This document shows, piece after piece, positions 1 to 9,283 of a stretch of DNA of 64,000 nt. Position numbers and translations under genes: made by a program. The stretch's first letter is position 1. Every line of letters begins with the position of its first letter. Origin of the DNA: Stakelama pacifica (GTDB taxonomy: Bacteria; Pseudomonadota; Alphaproteobacteria; Sphingomonadales; Sphingomonadaceae); contig NZ_SNWD01000002.1 in assembly GCF_004361835.1 (NCBI RefSeq), forward strand, positions 248,001 to 312,000, read 5' to 3'. The notes beneath the pieces are model-generated. The model was given only the letters and a program-made list of their open reading frames with translations, searched no databases and was not told the origin of the DNA.

Positions 1-1937
1 GGCGACCCGATCGACGGTTCGTTATCGAGTTCGGCATGGAGCGGCCCGGATTTGGTCACCGCCCAGCTGCCGTCGACATTGCGGAAAAACGCATCGAGCC
101 GTTGTGCCGCCGCCGCCTTACCGCCCAGCGCATCGATCAGCCCGGCGGGATCGAACGGCACCATCCACAGATATTGCGCGCCGCTGCCTTCGACGAATTC
201 GTCGAACGAAGCAGGGTCGAAATCGGGCCAGCTGCCATCGGCGTTGCGCGGCTGGATATAGCCGCCCGCCGGCGTCGCTTTCGGGTTGAAAAGGTTGCGC
301 CAATAGCCCGACCGTTCGCGAAAGCGCCGCTCGCCCGCCCGGTCCCCGGCAATCCGGGCAAGCTCGGCGAGCCCGAAATCCGCCGCCGCCAGTTCGAGCG
401 TGTCCGAGGCCGATCCCCATCCCGGCGCGCCGACCGGCATGTAATGCAGATTCATCCATTGATCGAGGCCGGGCCGCTGCCCCACGCACAGCACCGGGCA
501 CCCCTTGCGGCTAAGGTCGAGGGCAGTCGGAACGGTTGCTGCACGTTTCAGCGACGCATAGGCCCCCTTCACATCGAAATCCCGCCCGCCAAAGGCATAG
601 ATCGCCGCGAGCGAGGGCGGCGACGGATCGCCGTTCATCACGCCCGTAGCGCCGGTGATATGCGTCCAGCGGTCCCACACGCCATGATTTTGCTGCGCCT
701 GATTGAACAGCGACTGCGCGATGTCCGACCCGCGCTGAGGGTCGAGCAGCGTCACCAGCTGCAATTGCGAGCGATAGACGTCCCAGCCCGAATAATTGGC
801 ATATTGCGCCCGCTGCCCTTTCGAGAGCGAATGCACCTCACCGTCGAACCCGCGATAGCGCCCGTCGCTGTCGCTATAGAGATTGGGTTCGAGCAATGCG
901 TGATACAGCGCGGTGTAGAAGACGGTGCGATCCGCATCGCCGCCGCCGGTGATCGCAATTTTGCCGAGCGCTGCGTCCCAATGCTTCGTCGCCCGGTCGC
1001 GGATAGAATCAAAGCTGGTGCCTGCCGGGCTTTCGGCGGCAAGGTTCGCCCGCGCGCCCGCTTCATCGACATAGGATATGCCAATCCGCGCAGTGATGGT
1101 GCGCCCCTTTTCGGTATCGAAGCGAATCCAGCCGCCAGCGCCCTTGCCCGCAGGCGGGTGTCCGCGTGTGCCGTAGGTGGTGCCGCCGCCGCCATGATCA
1201 GCGCCCTTGCTCACCTGCTCATCGCGCCAGGTGCCACCAACCTCGAACGGCTGATCGAAGACCGCGACGAAGTGCAGCGTATAATAGCTTTCGCGCCGGT
1301 CCTCGGCCAGATATCCGCAGAAATTGCCCGACGTTACCGACCCGCTGACGGTGCGGGTGGCGGGATCGATCTTCAGCGTCGAATCGGTGCTGCCGACTTC
1401 GCTGTCCGAGGTGCGGAATAGAAGGTTTGCAGGGCGCCCCTCCGGAAACTTGAACCGGCCGATCGCGGTTCGCTCGGTCGCTGACAGATCGACCGCGACG
1501 CCATTGCCCAGCGTTACCGAATAGCTGCCGGGACTCGCTTTCTCCTTCGCATGGTCGATGATCGCGGCATAGCTCAGCCCCGCCTGAACCGAAGACGGCG
1601 AAACCTCCACGTCACGGGTGATCGGCATGATCGGTATGTCGCCGCTCGCCCCCGTGCAGCCGGTTCCCGACACATGGGTCAGGCTGAACCCCTTGATGCC
1701 GTTCGAGCGCCATTCATACCCCCCCGGCGCTGCGATCGGGAAACCATGGCCGGGAAGCGCCGTTTCCTCCGGACTGAATGCGACCATTCCGAACGGCAAC
1801 GTCGCGCCGGGATAGACATTGCCGCCATTGGTCGTGCCGATGAACGGATTGACCTCCGCTGACGGCCCCCGCCCCTGCGCATGCGCCGAAAGCGGAAGCG
1901 TCAGTATCAGTGCGCCGAGGATGGTTCGTGCGTTCAT
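1..1937 (-). CDS. GH92 family alpha-mannosidase, C-terminus cut by window edge
   Basis: This is an exported exo-acting glycosidase of family GH92 (calcium-dependent, inverting alpha-mannosidases). About 645 codons are present and the C-terminal part lies outside the window. It begins with a Sec signal peptide (MNARTILGALILTLPLSAHA). The GH92 N-terminal signature follows: VNPFIGT, then GNVYPGATLPFGM. The last visible residues include DNEPSIGSP, the catalytic-acid loop, where the Glu is kept. The ATG at 1937 has AAAGGACAG just upstream. It follows the next GH92 gene by 30 bp and is probably the last visible gene of the operon. The family call is confident; the linkage specificity cannot be read from the sequence. 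Confidence 0.9.
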   Translation of the reverse strand, partial: MNARTILGALILTLPLSAHAQGRGPSAEVNPFIGTTNGGNVYPGATLPFGMVAFSPEETALPGHGFPIAAPGGYEWRSNGIKGFSLTHVSGTGCTGASGDIPIMPITRDVEVSPSSVQAGLSYAAIIDHAKEKASPGSYSVTLGNGVAVDLSATERTAIGRFKFPEGRPANLLFRTSDSEVGSTDSTLKIDPATRTVSGSVTSGNFCGYLAEDRRESYYTLHFVAVFDQPFEVGGTWRDEQVSKGADHGGGGTTYGTRGHPPAGKGAGGWIRFDTEKGRTITARIGISYVDEAGARANLAAESPAGTSFDSIRDRATKHWDAALGKIAITGGGDADRTVFYTALYHALLEPNLYSDSDGRYRGFDGEVHSLSKGQRAQYANYSGWDVYRSQLQLVTLLDPQRGSDIAQSLFNQAQQNHGVWDRWTHITGATGVMNGDPSPPSLAAIYAFGGRDFDVKGAYASLKRAATVPTALDLSRKGCPVLCVGQRPGLDQWMNLHYMPVGAPGWGSASDTLELAAADFGLAELARIAGDRAGERRFRERSGYWRNLFNPKATPAGGYIQPRNADGSWPDFDPASFDEFVEGSGAQYLWMVPFDPAGLIDALGGKAAAAQRLDAFFRNVDGSWAVTKSGPLHAELDNEPSIGS

Positions 1938-1967
1938 CGATTCTGTCCTTTTGCTGGTCGGGCGCGC

Positions 1968-4286
1968 TTATGCTTCGCTCGTGAACGAAGGCGGCCGGTC
2001 GCCTTTCGCAGCGCCGAAGCGCGAGGGGCGCTTGCCCATTTCGAACACCAGCTCGCCGCCGCGCACCAGATCGGCATGGGCGATCCAGTTCTTCGTCCAT
2101 GGCTTGCCGTTCCAGCGTACCGACTGGACATAGGGCGCATCGGGAGCATTGCCGTTCGCGCGCACGGTCAGCTTGCGCCCCTCGCCCACATCCAGCTCCG
2201 CCACATCGAACAATGGCGATCCGAAGACATAGATCGCGCTGACCGGATCGACCGGATAGAAACCAAGCGCCGACAGGATGAACCATGCGCTCATCTGACC
2301 GCAATCGTCATTGCCGATCACGCCGTCGGGATCGGCCTTGTACATCTCGGTCAGCAGGCGGCGGACCATCGCCTGCGTTTTCCACGGCGCACCGCAATAG
2401 GCGTACATATAGGCGACATGCTGATCGGGTTCGTTGCCATGCGCATATTGGCCGACCAGCCCCGAAATATCGGGCGGCGCATTTTCGGGCAGGGTCGAGG
2501 GCGCATTGAACAGCCCGTCGAGCTTCGCCTCGAACTTCGCATCGCCGCCGAAATGGTCGATCAGACCGTAAATGTCATGCTGGTTGAGGAAGGTCGCCTG
2601 CCAGCCATTGGCTTCGGTATAATCGCGCCATTTATCGACATCATGGCCGATCTGGATCGGATCATAATCCTTCCACCAGCTGCCGTCCTTGAAGCGCGGG
2701 CGGCCAAAGCCGATGCTCGCATCGATCACATTGCGGTAATTGCGCGACCGTTTGCGAAGCGCGGCTGCGTCTTCTTTCGCGCCGACCGCTTCGGCAAGAT
2801 GCGCCATCGCCCAGTCGTCATACGCATATTCCTGCGTGCGGCTGACCGATTCCCACACTTCGTCACACGGGATGAAGCCGAGATCATAATAGAAACCGCG
2901 CCCCAGCGTGCTGTCGATATCCTTGAAATTCCGGTCGAAGGCGCGCGCGCGGATATGCGGCCATGCGGCGGCATAATCGGCCTTGATCCCCTTGGCATGC
3001 GCTTCGGCGAGCACCGATACTGCGTGCCAGCCGATCATCGTGCCGGTCTCTACCCCCTGAAGCGGCCAGACGGGCGGGCCGAACGGGCTTTCCGCGGTCT
3101 GACGGCACAGATCGCGGGTCAGCAGTGCGGCGTGATCGGGGGCGACCAGCGTCAGCAGCGGATGGAGTGCGCGATACGTGTCCCACAGCGAATAGGTGCT
3201 GTACGCTTCCTCACCCTTCGGCGCCTGATGCACTTTGCGGTCGAGACCGACATAGCGTCCGTCGCGATCGGTGAAGAGCGTCGGAGCAAGCAACGCATGA
3301 TAAAGCGCGCTCGCCATAATGGTGCGCTGATCCGGCGTGCCGCCCGAAACGCGCACCCGGTCGAGATGCTTCGCCCACACACCGCGCGCCGACCGCGCCG
3401 CTCCATCGAAATCCCAGCCGGGCGCTTCGGCGGCAAGCGCATCGCGCGCGCCCTTCACATCCACCGCCGACAGGCCGGTCTTGATGAGAATCGGCTCCCC
3501 GCCGGCGGAATCGAAGAACAGGGCTGCCTTAACCTTATTGCCTTTCACGCTCGTCGCGCCATCAGGAAGCGGCTGGTCGTCATCGCCGAAAAACTGCACC
3601 CGGTCGGGTTTGCGCGACAATGCCATCGCGAAATAGATGTGTCGCCCCTTTGCCCAGCGATTGACCTGCCGCCCGCCGGTCAGCATCCCATCGGGGTGGA
3701 GGGTGAGGTTCGCATCCTCGACCACGATCCCCTTGTCCCAGTCATCCTCGATCGCATGGGCGAAATCGATCAGGATGTGCCCCGGCCCTTCTGCAAAGCG
3801 ATAGCGGTGCAGGCCGCAGCGTTCGGTGACGGTAAGCTCTGCCTGCACCCCCGATTCCAGCGCGACACGGTAATAGCCCGGTTCGGCGAATTCGTTCGAA
3901 AAGCGCTGGCGATAGCCCTGATCGGGCGCGTCCTGCGGGCCGGGGAAGAGCTTCAGCTCCTGCCGTGTCGGCACGACCAGCACGTCGAGCATGTCGCCGA
4001 TCCCGGTGCCCGACAAATGGGTGTGGCTGAACCCCATGATCGACCCGTCATCCTGATGATAGCCCGAACAGGCATCCCAGCCATGCGTGTTGGTGTCGGG
4101 GCTCAATTGCGCCATGCCGAAGGGAAGCGAGGCACCCGGAAAGGTATGACCATGGCCGCCGGTACCGACGAACAGGTCGGGCTTTCCCGGTGCCGGGACC
4201 TGCGCCCATGCGCGGACGGGCACTGCGCCGCCGAATGCGGCAAGCCCGCTTCCGGCAAGAAGCTGACGACGGCTGGCGGTAATCAT
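1968..4286 (-). CDS. GH92 family alpha-mannosidase, Tat-exported
   Basis: This is a GH92 glycosidase of 772 residues, typical for the family. The N-terminus MITASRRQLLAGSGLAAFGG is a twin-arginine signal. GH92 hallmarks are present in order: the LPFGM loop near the N-terminus, YSLWDTYRALHPL in the middle, YAHGNEPDQHVAYMY with the catalytic acid Glu at about residue 619, then GNDDCGQMSAW and ALGFYPV near the C-terminus. I chose the ATG at 4286 because AGGGA lies about 10 nt upstream and the Tat motif then sits at the true N-terminus; an in-frame ATG at 4310 is possible. It lies about 30 bp after the GH125 gene, so the two are probably co-transcribed. With an intact acid residue it should be an ordinary alpha-mannosidase. 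Confidence 0.93.
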   Translation of the reverse strand: MITASRRQLLAGSGLAAFGGAVPVRAWAQVPAPGKPDLFVGTGGHGHTFPGASLPFGMAQLSPDTNTHGWDACSGYHQDDGSIMGFSHTHLSGTGIGDMLDVLVVPTRQELKLFPGPQDAPDQGYRQRFSNEFAEPGYYRVALESGVQAELTVTERCGLHRYRFAEGPGHILIDFAHAIEDDWDKGIVVEDANLTLHPDGMLTGGRQVNRWAKGRHIYFAMALSRKPDRVQFFGDDDQPLPDGATSVKGNKVKAALFFDSAGGEPILIKTGLSAVDVKGARDALAAEAPGWDFDGAARSARGVWAKHLDRVRVSGGTPDQRTIMASALYHALLAPTLFTDRDGRYVGLDRKVHQAPKGEEAYSTYSLWDTYRALHPLLTLVAPDHAALLTRDLCRQTAESPFGPPVWPLQGVETGTMIGWHAVSVLAEAHAKGIKADYAAAWPHIRARAFDRNFKDIDSTLGRGFYYDLGFIPCDEVWESVSRTQEYAYDDWAMAHLAEAVGAKEDAAALRKRSRNYRNVIDASIGFGRPRFKDGSWWKDYDPIQIGHDVDKWRDYTEANGWQATFLNQHDIYGLIDHFGGDAKFEAKLDGLFNAPSTLPENAPPDISGLVGQYAHGNEPDQHVAYMYAYCGAPWKTQAMVRRLLTEMYKADPDGVIGNDDCGQMSAWFILSALGFYPVDPVSAIYVFGSPLFDVAELDVGEGRKLTVRANGNAPDAPYVQSVRWNGKPWTKNWIAHADLVRGGELVFEMGKRPSRFGAAKGDRPPSFTSEA

Positions 4287-4315
4287 GGATATTTCTTCCC
4301 TGAATTTCATGGGGG

Positions 4316-5749
4316 TCAGATTTTTCCGGCGAGGATGTCGGGCCGGGTATCGGCGAGCTGGACGATCAGTTGCCCGAACAGCGCATTGGCCCATGCGAAC
4401 CATGACCGGGTGAAATTGGCGGGATCGTCCTTGTTGAAGCTTTCATGCATGAATCCGGTGCCCGCATGGGTGGTCTTCAGCCAGTGGAGGCACTGGCGGA
4501 TGGTCGCGTCATCGCGCGCATTCATCGCATGGGTGATGATCGACATCGGCCAGATCATGTCGAGCCCGATATGCGGCCCGCCAATCCCTTCCGCCGCCTT
4601 TCCGGCAAAGAAATAGGGGTTGCGATCCGACCAGGCGAGATCGGCGGTGCGGCGGAAAAGCGCATCGTCCTTGTCCACCACGCCCAGCAGCGCGAGGCCC
4701 GACAGGCTGGGTACATTGGCGTCGTCCATGAACACCCAATTGCCCATGCCGTCGATCTCATAGGCCCAGACCTGCCCGCCCTTGCCATCGGGGATCAGCG
4801 CATGGTCGCGAAGCGCGCCCTCTACCTCTTGGGCGAGCGCTTCCGCTTCACGCGCCGCGCCCTCATCGCCGCGCGCGCCGCGATGCACTTCGGCGATCCG
4901 GCGCAGCACCGATACCGCAAACAGGTTGGAGGGGATGAGGAAGGGGTACAGGCACGCATCGTCCGAGGGACGGAACATCGAATGGATCAGGCCGATCTTC
5001 TTCGTCGGACGGCCATAGCCCCCCAGCATCAGCGTATCGGTCGGCGAAAATGCCTGACGCTGGAAATGATAGGGGCCGCGATCCTCCTTGCGCTGCTGTT
5101 CGCGGAAGGTCTGCACGGCAAGCTTCATCGCCGCGCTCCAGCGATCGTCGAACGGCGTCTTGTCGCGGGTGCGCGTCCAGTATTCGTGGGAAAGCCGCAT
5201 GGGATAGCAAAGCGAATCGATCTCCCATTTGCGCTCGGCAACGCCCGGTTTCATGTCGGTCTTGTCGGTTTCCGACCATTCAAGCTTCGACGGCGCGGTC
5301 GGGTCCTTGTCGAATGCATTGGCGTACGGATCGATCAGGATGCAACGCGCCTGACGCTGGATCAGCCCCTGAAACAGCCGCTTCAGCTTCGGGTCCTTGT
5401 CGACGAGATGGATATAGGGCTGCACCTGCGCCGAACTGTCGCGCAGCCACATCGCCTCGATATCGCCGGTGATGACAAAGGTGTCGGGCTGACCCTCGAG
5501 CATGCCCGTCTGCACCGTCGTATCAAGCGTATTGGGGTAGCAATTCTCGAACAGCCAGGCGAGTTCGGGATCGGCGATCGCGCGCTTCACCCGGACAATC
5601 TCCGCCTCGATCGCCGGGCTGGTGAAATTGCGTTTCGCGGGCGACGGGCGCTTGCTGACGAACGCAGCGGCGCTCGCCATTCGCGGCATGGCGGCGGTCA
5701 GCGCGGCTGCGCCCGCCCCCGCCATGATCTGTCGGCGGTTGGGGGTCAT
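4316..5749 (-). CDS. GH125 exo-alpha-1,6-mannosidase, Tat-exported
   Basis: This is a member of GH125 (formerly DUF1237), metal-independent inverting exo-alpha-1,6-mannosidases. It has 477 residues with a twin-arginine signal ([20 protein letters not shown]). Family blocks are easily recognised: [67 protein letters not shown] and a C-terminal [28 protein letters not shown] precedes the ATG at 5749. It sits between two GH92 genes with 16 and about 30 bp spacers. The combination GH92 plus GH125 is what is needed to strip alpha-1,2/1,3 side chains and the alpha-1,6 backbone of yeast mannan or high-mannose N-glycans, and this is the strongest evidence for the locus substrate. Confidence 0.95.
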   Translation of the reverse strand: MTPNRRQIMAGAGAAALTAAMPRMASAAAFVSKRPSPAKRNFTSPAIEAEIVRVKRAIADPELAWLFENCYPNTLDTTVQTGMLEGQPDTFVITGDIEAMWLRDSSAQVQPYIHLVDKDPKLKRLFQGLIQRQARCILIDPYANAFDKDPTAPSKLEWSETDKTDMKPGVAERKWEIDSLCYPMRLSHEYWTRTRDKTPFDDRWSAAMKLAVQTFREQQRKEDRGPYHFQRQAFSPTDTLMLGGYGRPTKKIGLIHSMFRPSDDACLYPFLIPSNLFAVSVLRRIAEVHRGARGDEGAAREAEALAQEVEGALRDHALIPDGKGGQVWAYEIDGMGNWVFMDDANVPSLSGLALLGVVDKDDALFRRTADLAWSDRNPYFFAGKAAEGIGGPHIGLDMIWPMSIITHAMNARDDATIRQCLHWLKTTHAGTGFMHESFNKDDPANFTRSWFAWANALFGQLIVQLADTRPDILAGKI

Positions 5750-5765
5750 AGGCTCTTCCCTTCGA

Positions 5766-8117
5766 TCAGTTTGCAGGCGCGCTCAGCGAAAACGGCGCGT
5801 CGGCGGGATCGGCGCCCCATTGTTTGTTGGGCTTCGGCCCCATCACGAAAGTCAGCGTACCGCCCTGTTCCAGTGCATCATGCGTCAGGAATGTCTTGGG
5901 ATGCGGCTTGCCGTTGAACGTCACCGACTGGACATAGACATTTTCGGGGCTGTTGTTCTGCGCGACGATGCGCAGCGTCTTGCCCGTCGGCATTTGCAGC
6001 ACCGCATCGCGGAATAGCGGGCTGCCGATCGCATATTGGCCGGTTGCCGACGCTACCGGATAAAAGCCCAGCGCCGAGAAGGCATACCAGGCCGATGTCT
6101 GGCCATTATCCTCATCGCCCGGATAGCCGTCGGGCGTGGGGGCATAGAGCTTCGCCATGATGTCGCGGACATGATATTGCGTCTTCCACGGCGCACCGGC
6201 CCAGTCATAGAGATAGGGCATGTGCTGGATCGGCTGATTGCCATGCGCGTACTGGCCCATATCGACGATCTGCATCTCACGGATTTCGTGGATCGTCTGA
6301 CCATAATAGCTGTCGTCGAAAATCGGCGGCGTGGTAAAGATCGAATCGAGCCGGTCGACGAACTTCTTGCGCCCGCCCATCAGGTTGATGAGGCCCTGCG
6401 GGTCCTGCATCACCGCCCAGCTATAATGCAGCGCATTGCCTTCGGTGAACGCATCGCCCCATTTGTACGGGTTGAACGGCGTCTCCCACGATCCGTCCTG
6501 ATTGCGCCCGCGAATCCAGCCGCTCTCGGTATCATAGAGCGTGCGATAATTTAGCGCGCGCTGCGCATATTTCTTGGCGTCTTCGGTCTTGCCCAGCGCC
6601 TTTGCCATTTGCGAGATCGAGAAATCGGCGGTCGCATATTCCAGCGTGCGCGCGGCATTTTCGTTGATGCCGACATCATAGGGGACATAGCCGAGCCGGT
6701 TATAATATTCCGCGCCCTCACGGCCGACCGCCTCGACGACATTGCCGCGCTTGTCTTTCGGTCGTCCCTCGCTGGTGGTCGCGTTCTTGATCATCGCTTC
6801 GTAGAGCGTTTCCGCGTCAAAGCCGCGCACGCCGTTGATATAGGCATCGGCGATCAGGTTCGCCGAATTCGACCCGATCATGACGTCGCGATAGCCGGGG
6901 CTCGCCCATTCGGGCAGCCAGCCGCCCTCCTTATAGGTGTTGACCAGCCCCTGCATGATCTGGCTGTCGCGTTCGGGATACATCAGCGCGAAAAAGGGAA
7001 AGACCGCGCGCCATGTGTCCCAGAAACCGTTATCGGTATAAAGATAGCCGTCATGCACTTTCCCGTCATAGGGGCTGTAGTGGATGACCTTGCCGCTGGC
7101 GTCCTTTTCGAAAAATTCGCGCGGGAATTGCAGCATCCGGTACAGCGCCGAATAGAAAGTGCGCCGGTTCTGCTGATCGGGATCGCTCACCCGGATGCGA
7201 GCGAATTCCTTTTCCCATGCCGCCTTCGCCTTAGCGCGTGTCGTGTCGAAATCGTCGCTGCCGATCTCGCTCTTCAGGTTGCGCAGCGCCTGTTCGGGGC
7301 TGATGAAGGAAGAGGCGACCTTCACATGCACCGTCTCGCCCGCTTTGGTGGCAAAGCTCACCACCGCGCCGACATGATCGCCCTCGCGCGTCCGGTCGTC
7401 GGTCAGCTGGTCATTGTCGTCCCAGGTCCGCGTGACGGTGAAGTCGTGATCGAATTCGGCAACAAAGTAATTGTGGAAATTGTCGGGCACGCCGCCATGA
7501 TTGTTGCGGACATAGCCGGTGATGCGGCGATTGGCGGCATCGACCTTCACCATCGACCCGCCGGGCAGCGCGTCGAGCAGGATGTGGGCGTCCGCCGCCT
7601 TGGGGAACGTAAAGCGGAACTGGGCCGCACGGTCGGTCGGCGTGACCTCCGCCGTCACGTCATAATCGGCGAGATAGACTTTGTAGGAATAAGGATGCGC
7701 TTCCTCAGCCTTATGGCTGAACCAGCTGCCGCGCTCTTTCTGACCGACCTTCAGCTCTCCGGTTTCGGCGAAGAGTGAGAAAGCCGCATAATCGTTCATC
7801 CACGGGCTTGGCTGGTGCGTCTGCTTGATGCCGTTTATCTTCTCGGCATCATAGGTATAGGCCCAGCCGGTGCGCGCATCGTCAGCCGTCACCGGGGTCC
7901 AGCTGTTCATACCGAACGGAACCGAGATCGCCGGATAGGTATTGCCATAGGACAGGCGATAGCTGGAATCGGTGCCCATTAGCGGGTTGACCAGATCGAC
8001 CAGCGCGCCGGTATCAGCGGGCGCTGTCTCGCGCGCCATGCCCATCGGCACCCCGCTCGCCGCCAGCACCATGGCTGCGGCTGCGCTCTTCAGAGCAATT
8101 CGCCCGATCCTGTTCAC
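5766..8117 (-). CDS. GH92 family protein with Gln at the catalytic-acid position
   Basis: This is a GH92 protein of 783 residues with a Sec signal ([22 protein letters not shown]). It begins at a GTG preceded by GGGAGAAAGG. N-terminal ([20 protein letters not shown]) and C-terminal ([22 protein letters not shown]) GH92 blocks are intact. The acid loop reads [15 protein letters not shown]: residue 628 (codon at 6234-6236) is Gln, where canonical alpha-mannosidases have Glu. In GH92, a Glu-to-Gln change at this site is known from the Cellulosimicrobium cellulans enzyme that removes mannose-1-phosphate caps, since a phosphate leaving group needs no acid. This protein may therefore be a mannosyl-phosphodiesterase; loss of activity is the alternative. 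It lies 22 bp after the GH43 gene and 16 bp before GH125. Confidence 0.92.
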   Translation of the reverse strand: MNRIGRIALKSAAAAMVLAASGVPMGMARETAPADTGALVDLVNPLMGTDSSYRLSYGNTYPAISVPFGMNSWTPVTADDARTGWAYTYDAEKINGIKQTHQPSPWMNDYAAFSLFAETGELKVGQKERGSWFSHKAEEAHPYSYKVYLADYDVTAEVTPTDRAAQFRFTFPKAADAHILLDALPGGSMVKVDAANRRITGYVRNNHGGVPDNFHNYFVAEFDHDFTVTRTWDDNDQLTDDRTREGDHVGAVVSFATKAGETVHVKVASSFISPEQALRNLKSEIGSDDFDTTRAKAKAAWEKEFARIRVSDPDQQNRRTFYSALYRMLQFPREFFEKDASGKVIHYSPYDGKVHDGYLYTDNGFWDTWRAVFPFFALMYPERDSQIMQGLVNTYKEGGWLPEWASPGYRDVMIGSNSANLIADAYINGVRGFDAETLYEAMIKNATTSEGRPKDKRGNVVEAVGREGAEYYNRLGYVPYDVGINENAARTLEYATADFSISQMAKALGKTEDAKKYAQRALNYRTLYDTESGWIRGRNQDGSWETPFNPYKWGDAFTEGNALHYSWAVMQDPQGLINLMGGRKKFVDRLDSIFTTPPIFDDSYYGQTIHEIREMQIVDMGQYAHGNQPIQHMPYLYDWAGAPWKTQYHVRDIMAKLYAPTPDGYPGDEDNGQTSAWYAFSALGFYPVASATGQYAIGSPLFRDAVLQMPTGKTLRIVAQNNSPENVYVQSVTFNGKPHPKTFLTHDALEQGGTLTFVMGPKPNKQWGADPADAPFSLSAPAN

Positions 8118-8139
8118 TTGCCTTTCTCCCTTTCGCCGC

Positions 8140-9189
8140 TCAGCGCGGCAAGGGGCGCGGTTTCACGCCCTTGTTCGTCATTTTCACCGGACGGATCGTA
8201 CCGTCCGCGTTGAAGATCATGTGGTCGATCGCGAGCTGGCGATGCTCGCCCTTATCGTCGCCCAGCGGCCTGCGGTGATAAACGATGTACCAGTCGTCAC
8301 TGCCCGGCACATTGACCACCGAATGGTGCCCCGCCCCGCGCGCAATGCGGAAATCCTGCGCCAGAATCTTGCCCATTGGTTTGAACGGGCCGGTCGGGGA
8401 CGGCCCCATCGCATAGGCGACCGAATAATCGGGTCCGGTCCAGCCGCCTTCCGACCACATCAGATAATAGACGCCCTTGCGCTTGATGACGAAGGAACCT
8501 TCGACATAGCCGGGGGGCGTGATTTCCTTGTAGGTACTGCCGTCGGGAAAGCGCTCGACCGAGCGCAGGTCGTCGGAAAGCCTGACGACATTGCAGTGGT
8601 TCCACCCGCCATAATAGAGATAGACCTGTCCGTCATCGTCGCGAAAGACGAACGGGTCGATCGGCTGCGCGCCGTTATGAAAAGCGTCGATCAGCGGATG
8701 GCCGATCGCATCCCGAAACGGACCGCCGGGCGAATCCGCCACAGCGACGCCGATACCGCCGGTCTCGCCATCTTTCTGAATATCGTTGGCGCCGAAGAAG
8801 AGATAATATTTGCCGTCCTGCTCGATCGCCGAGGGCGCCCAGACGGCATAGGCAGCCCATGCGACATTTTCGACATCCAGCACATGCTCATGCTTCGTCC
8901 AGTGGACGAGATCGGGCGAGGAAAAGGCGTTGAAAAAGGTCTGGATGCCGTATGAGGGCCGGACCATCTTGTTCTTACGCAATTCCAGCTGCGACCGGGT
9001 GAAATGGTGCGAGCGGTCGGGCGTCCGAAAGTCATCCGAATAGGTCGGATAGATCCAGTATTGCCCATCGAAAATCCGGATTTCCGGATCGGCATACCAG
9101 CCCTTCACAATCGGATTTTCGGCCATGGCAGGCATCGTTGCCATGGCACCCGCTGCCATGAGCGCGAACGCTTTGATCATCTGTCTCAT
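8140..9189 (-). CDS. GH43 family glycosidase
   Basis: This is a secreted family 43 glycoside hydrolase of 349 residues, with a five-bladed beta-propeller fold expected. It starts with a Sec signal (MRQMIKAFALMAAGAMATMPAMA). The three acidic catalytic positions of GH43 are visible: Asp in KGWYADPEI near the N-terminus (base), Asp in QPIDPFVFRDDDG (pKa modulator), and Glu in PGYVEGSFVIKRKG (acid). GH43 covers arabinofuranosidases, xylosidases and galactosidases/galactofuranosidases; the sequence alone does not decide. In this alpha-mannan locus, removal of furanose caps such as galactofuranose is an attractive guess. GGAGGA lies 6 nt before the ATG. A terminator-like hairpin separates it from the receptor gene upstream. 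Confidence 0.88.
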   Translation of the reverse strand: MRQMIKAFALMAAGAMATMPAMAENPIVKGWYADPEIRIFDGQYWIYPTYSDDFRTPDRSHHFTRSQLELRKNKMVRPSYGIQTFFNAFSSPDLVHWTKHEHVLDVENVAWAAYAVWAPSAIEQDGKYYLFFGANDIQKDGETGGIGVAVADSPGGPFRDAIGHPLIDAFHNGAQPIDPFVFRDDDGQVYLYYGGWNHCNVVRLSDDLRSVERFPDGSTYKEITPPGYVEGSFVIKRKGVYYLMWSEGGWTGPDYSVAYAMGPSPTGPFKPMGKILAQDFRIARGAGHHSVVNVPGSDDWYIVYHRRPLGDDKGEHRQLAIDHMIFNADGTIRPVKMTNKGVKPRPLPR

Positions 9190-9227
9190 GCCACATCCTC
9201 CGGGCGTTCGGGCGGGAAAAGAAAAGC

Positions 9228-9257
9228 GGGACGGCCATCCGCGAATATGGCCGTCCC
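9228..9257 (-). terminator. Intrinsic terminator or attenuator after the receptor gene
   Basis: Read on the minus strand there is a perfect 11-bp stem (GGGACGGCCAT paired with ATGGCCGTCCC) around an 8-nt loop. It is followed by GC and then TTTTCTTTT. It lies between the TonB receptor stop and the GH43 start in a 94-bp gap, so read-through transcripts would supply the downstream enzymes at a lower level. Confidence 0.75.
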
Positions 9258-9283
9258 AGTTCCGGGGGAGATTCCTTCACCCA

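Noticed and set aside
1881..4616. 911-codon plus-strand frame opposite the GH92 genes
   Set aside because: It lies antisense to GH92, shows no signal, motif or domain, and belongs to the same shadow class as those opposite GH125, the receptors and GH2.
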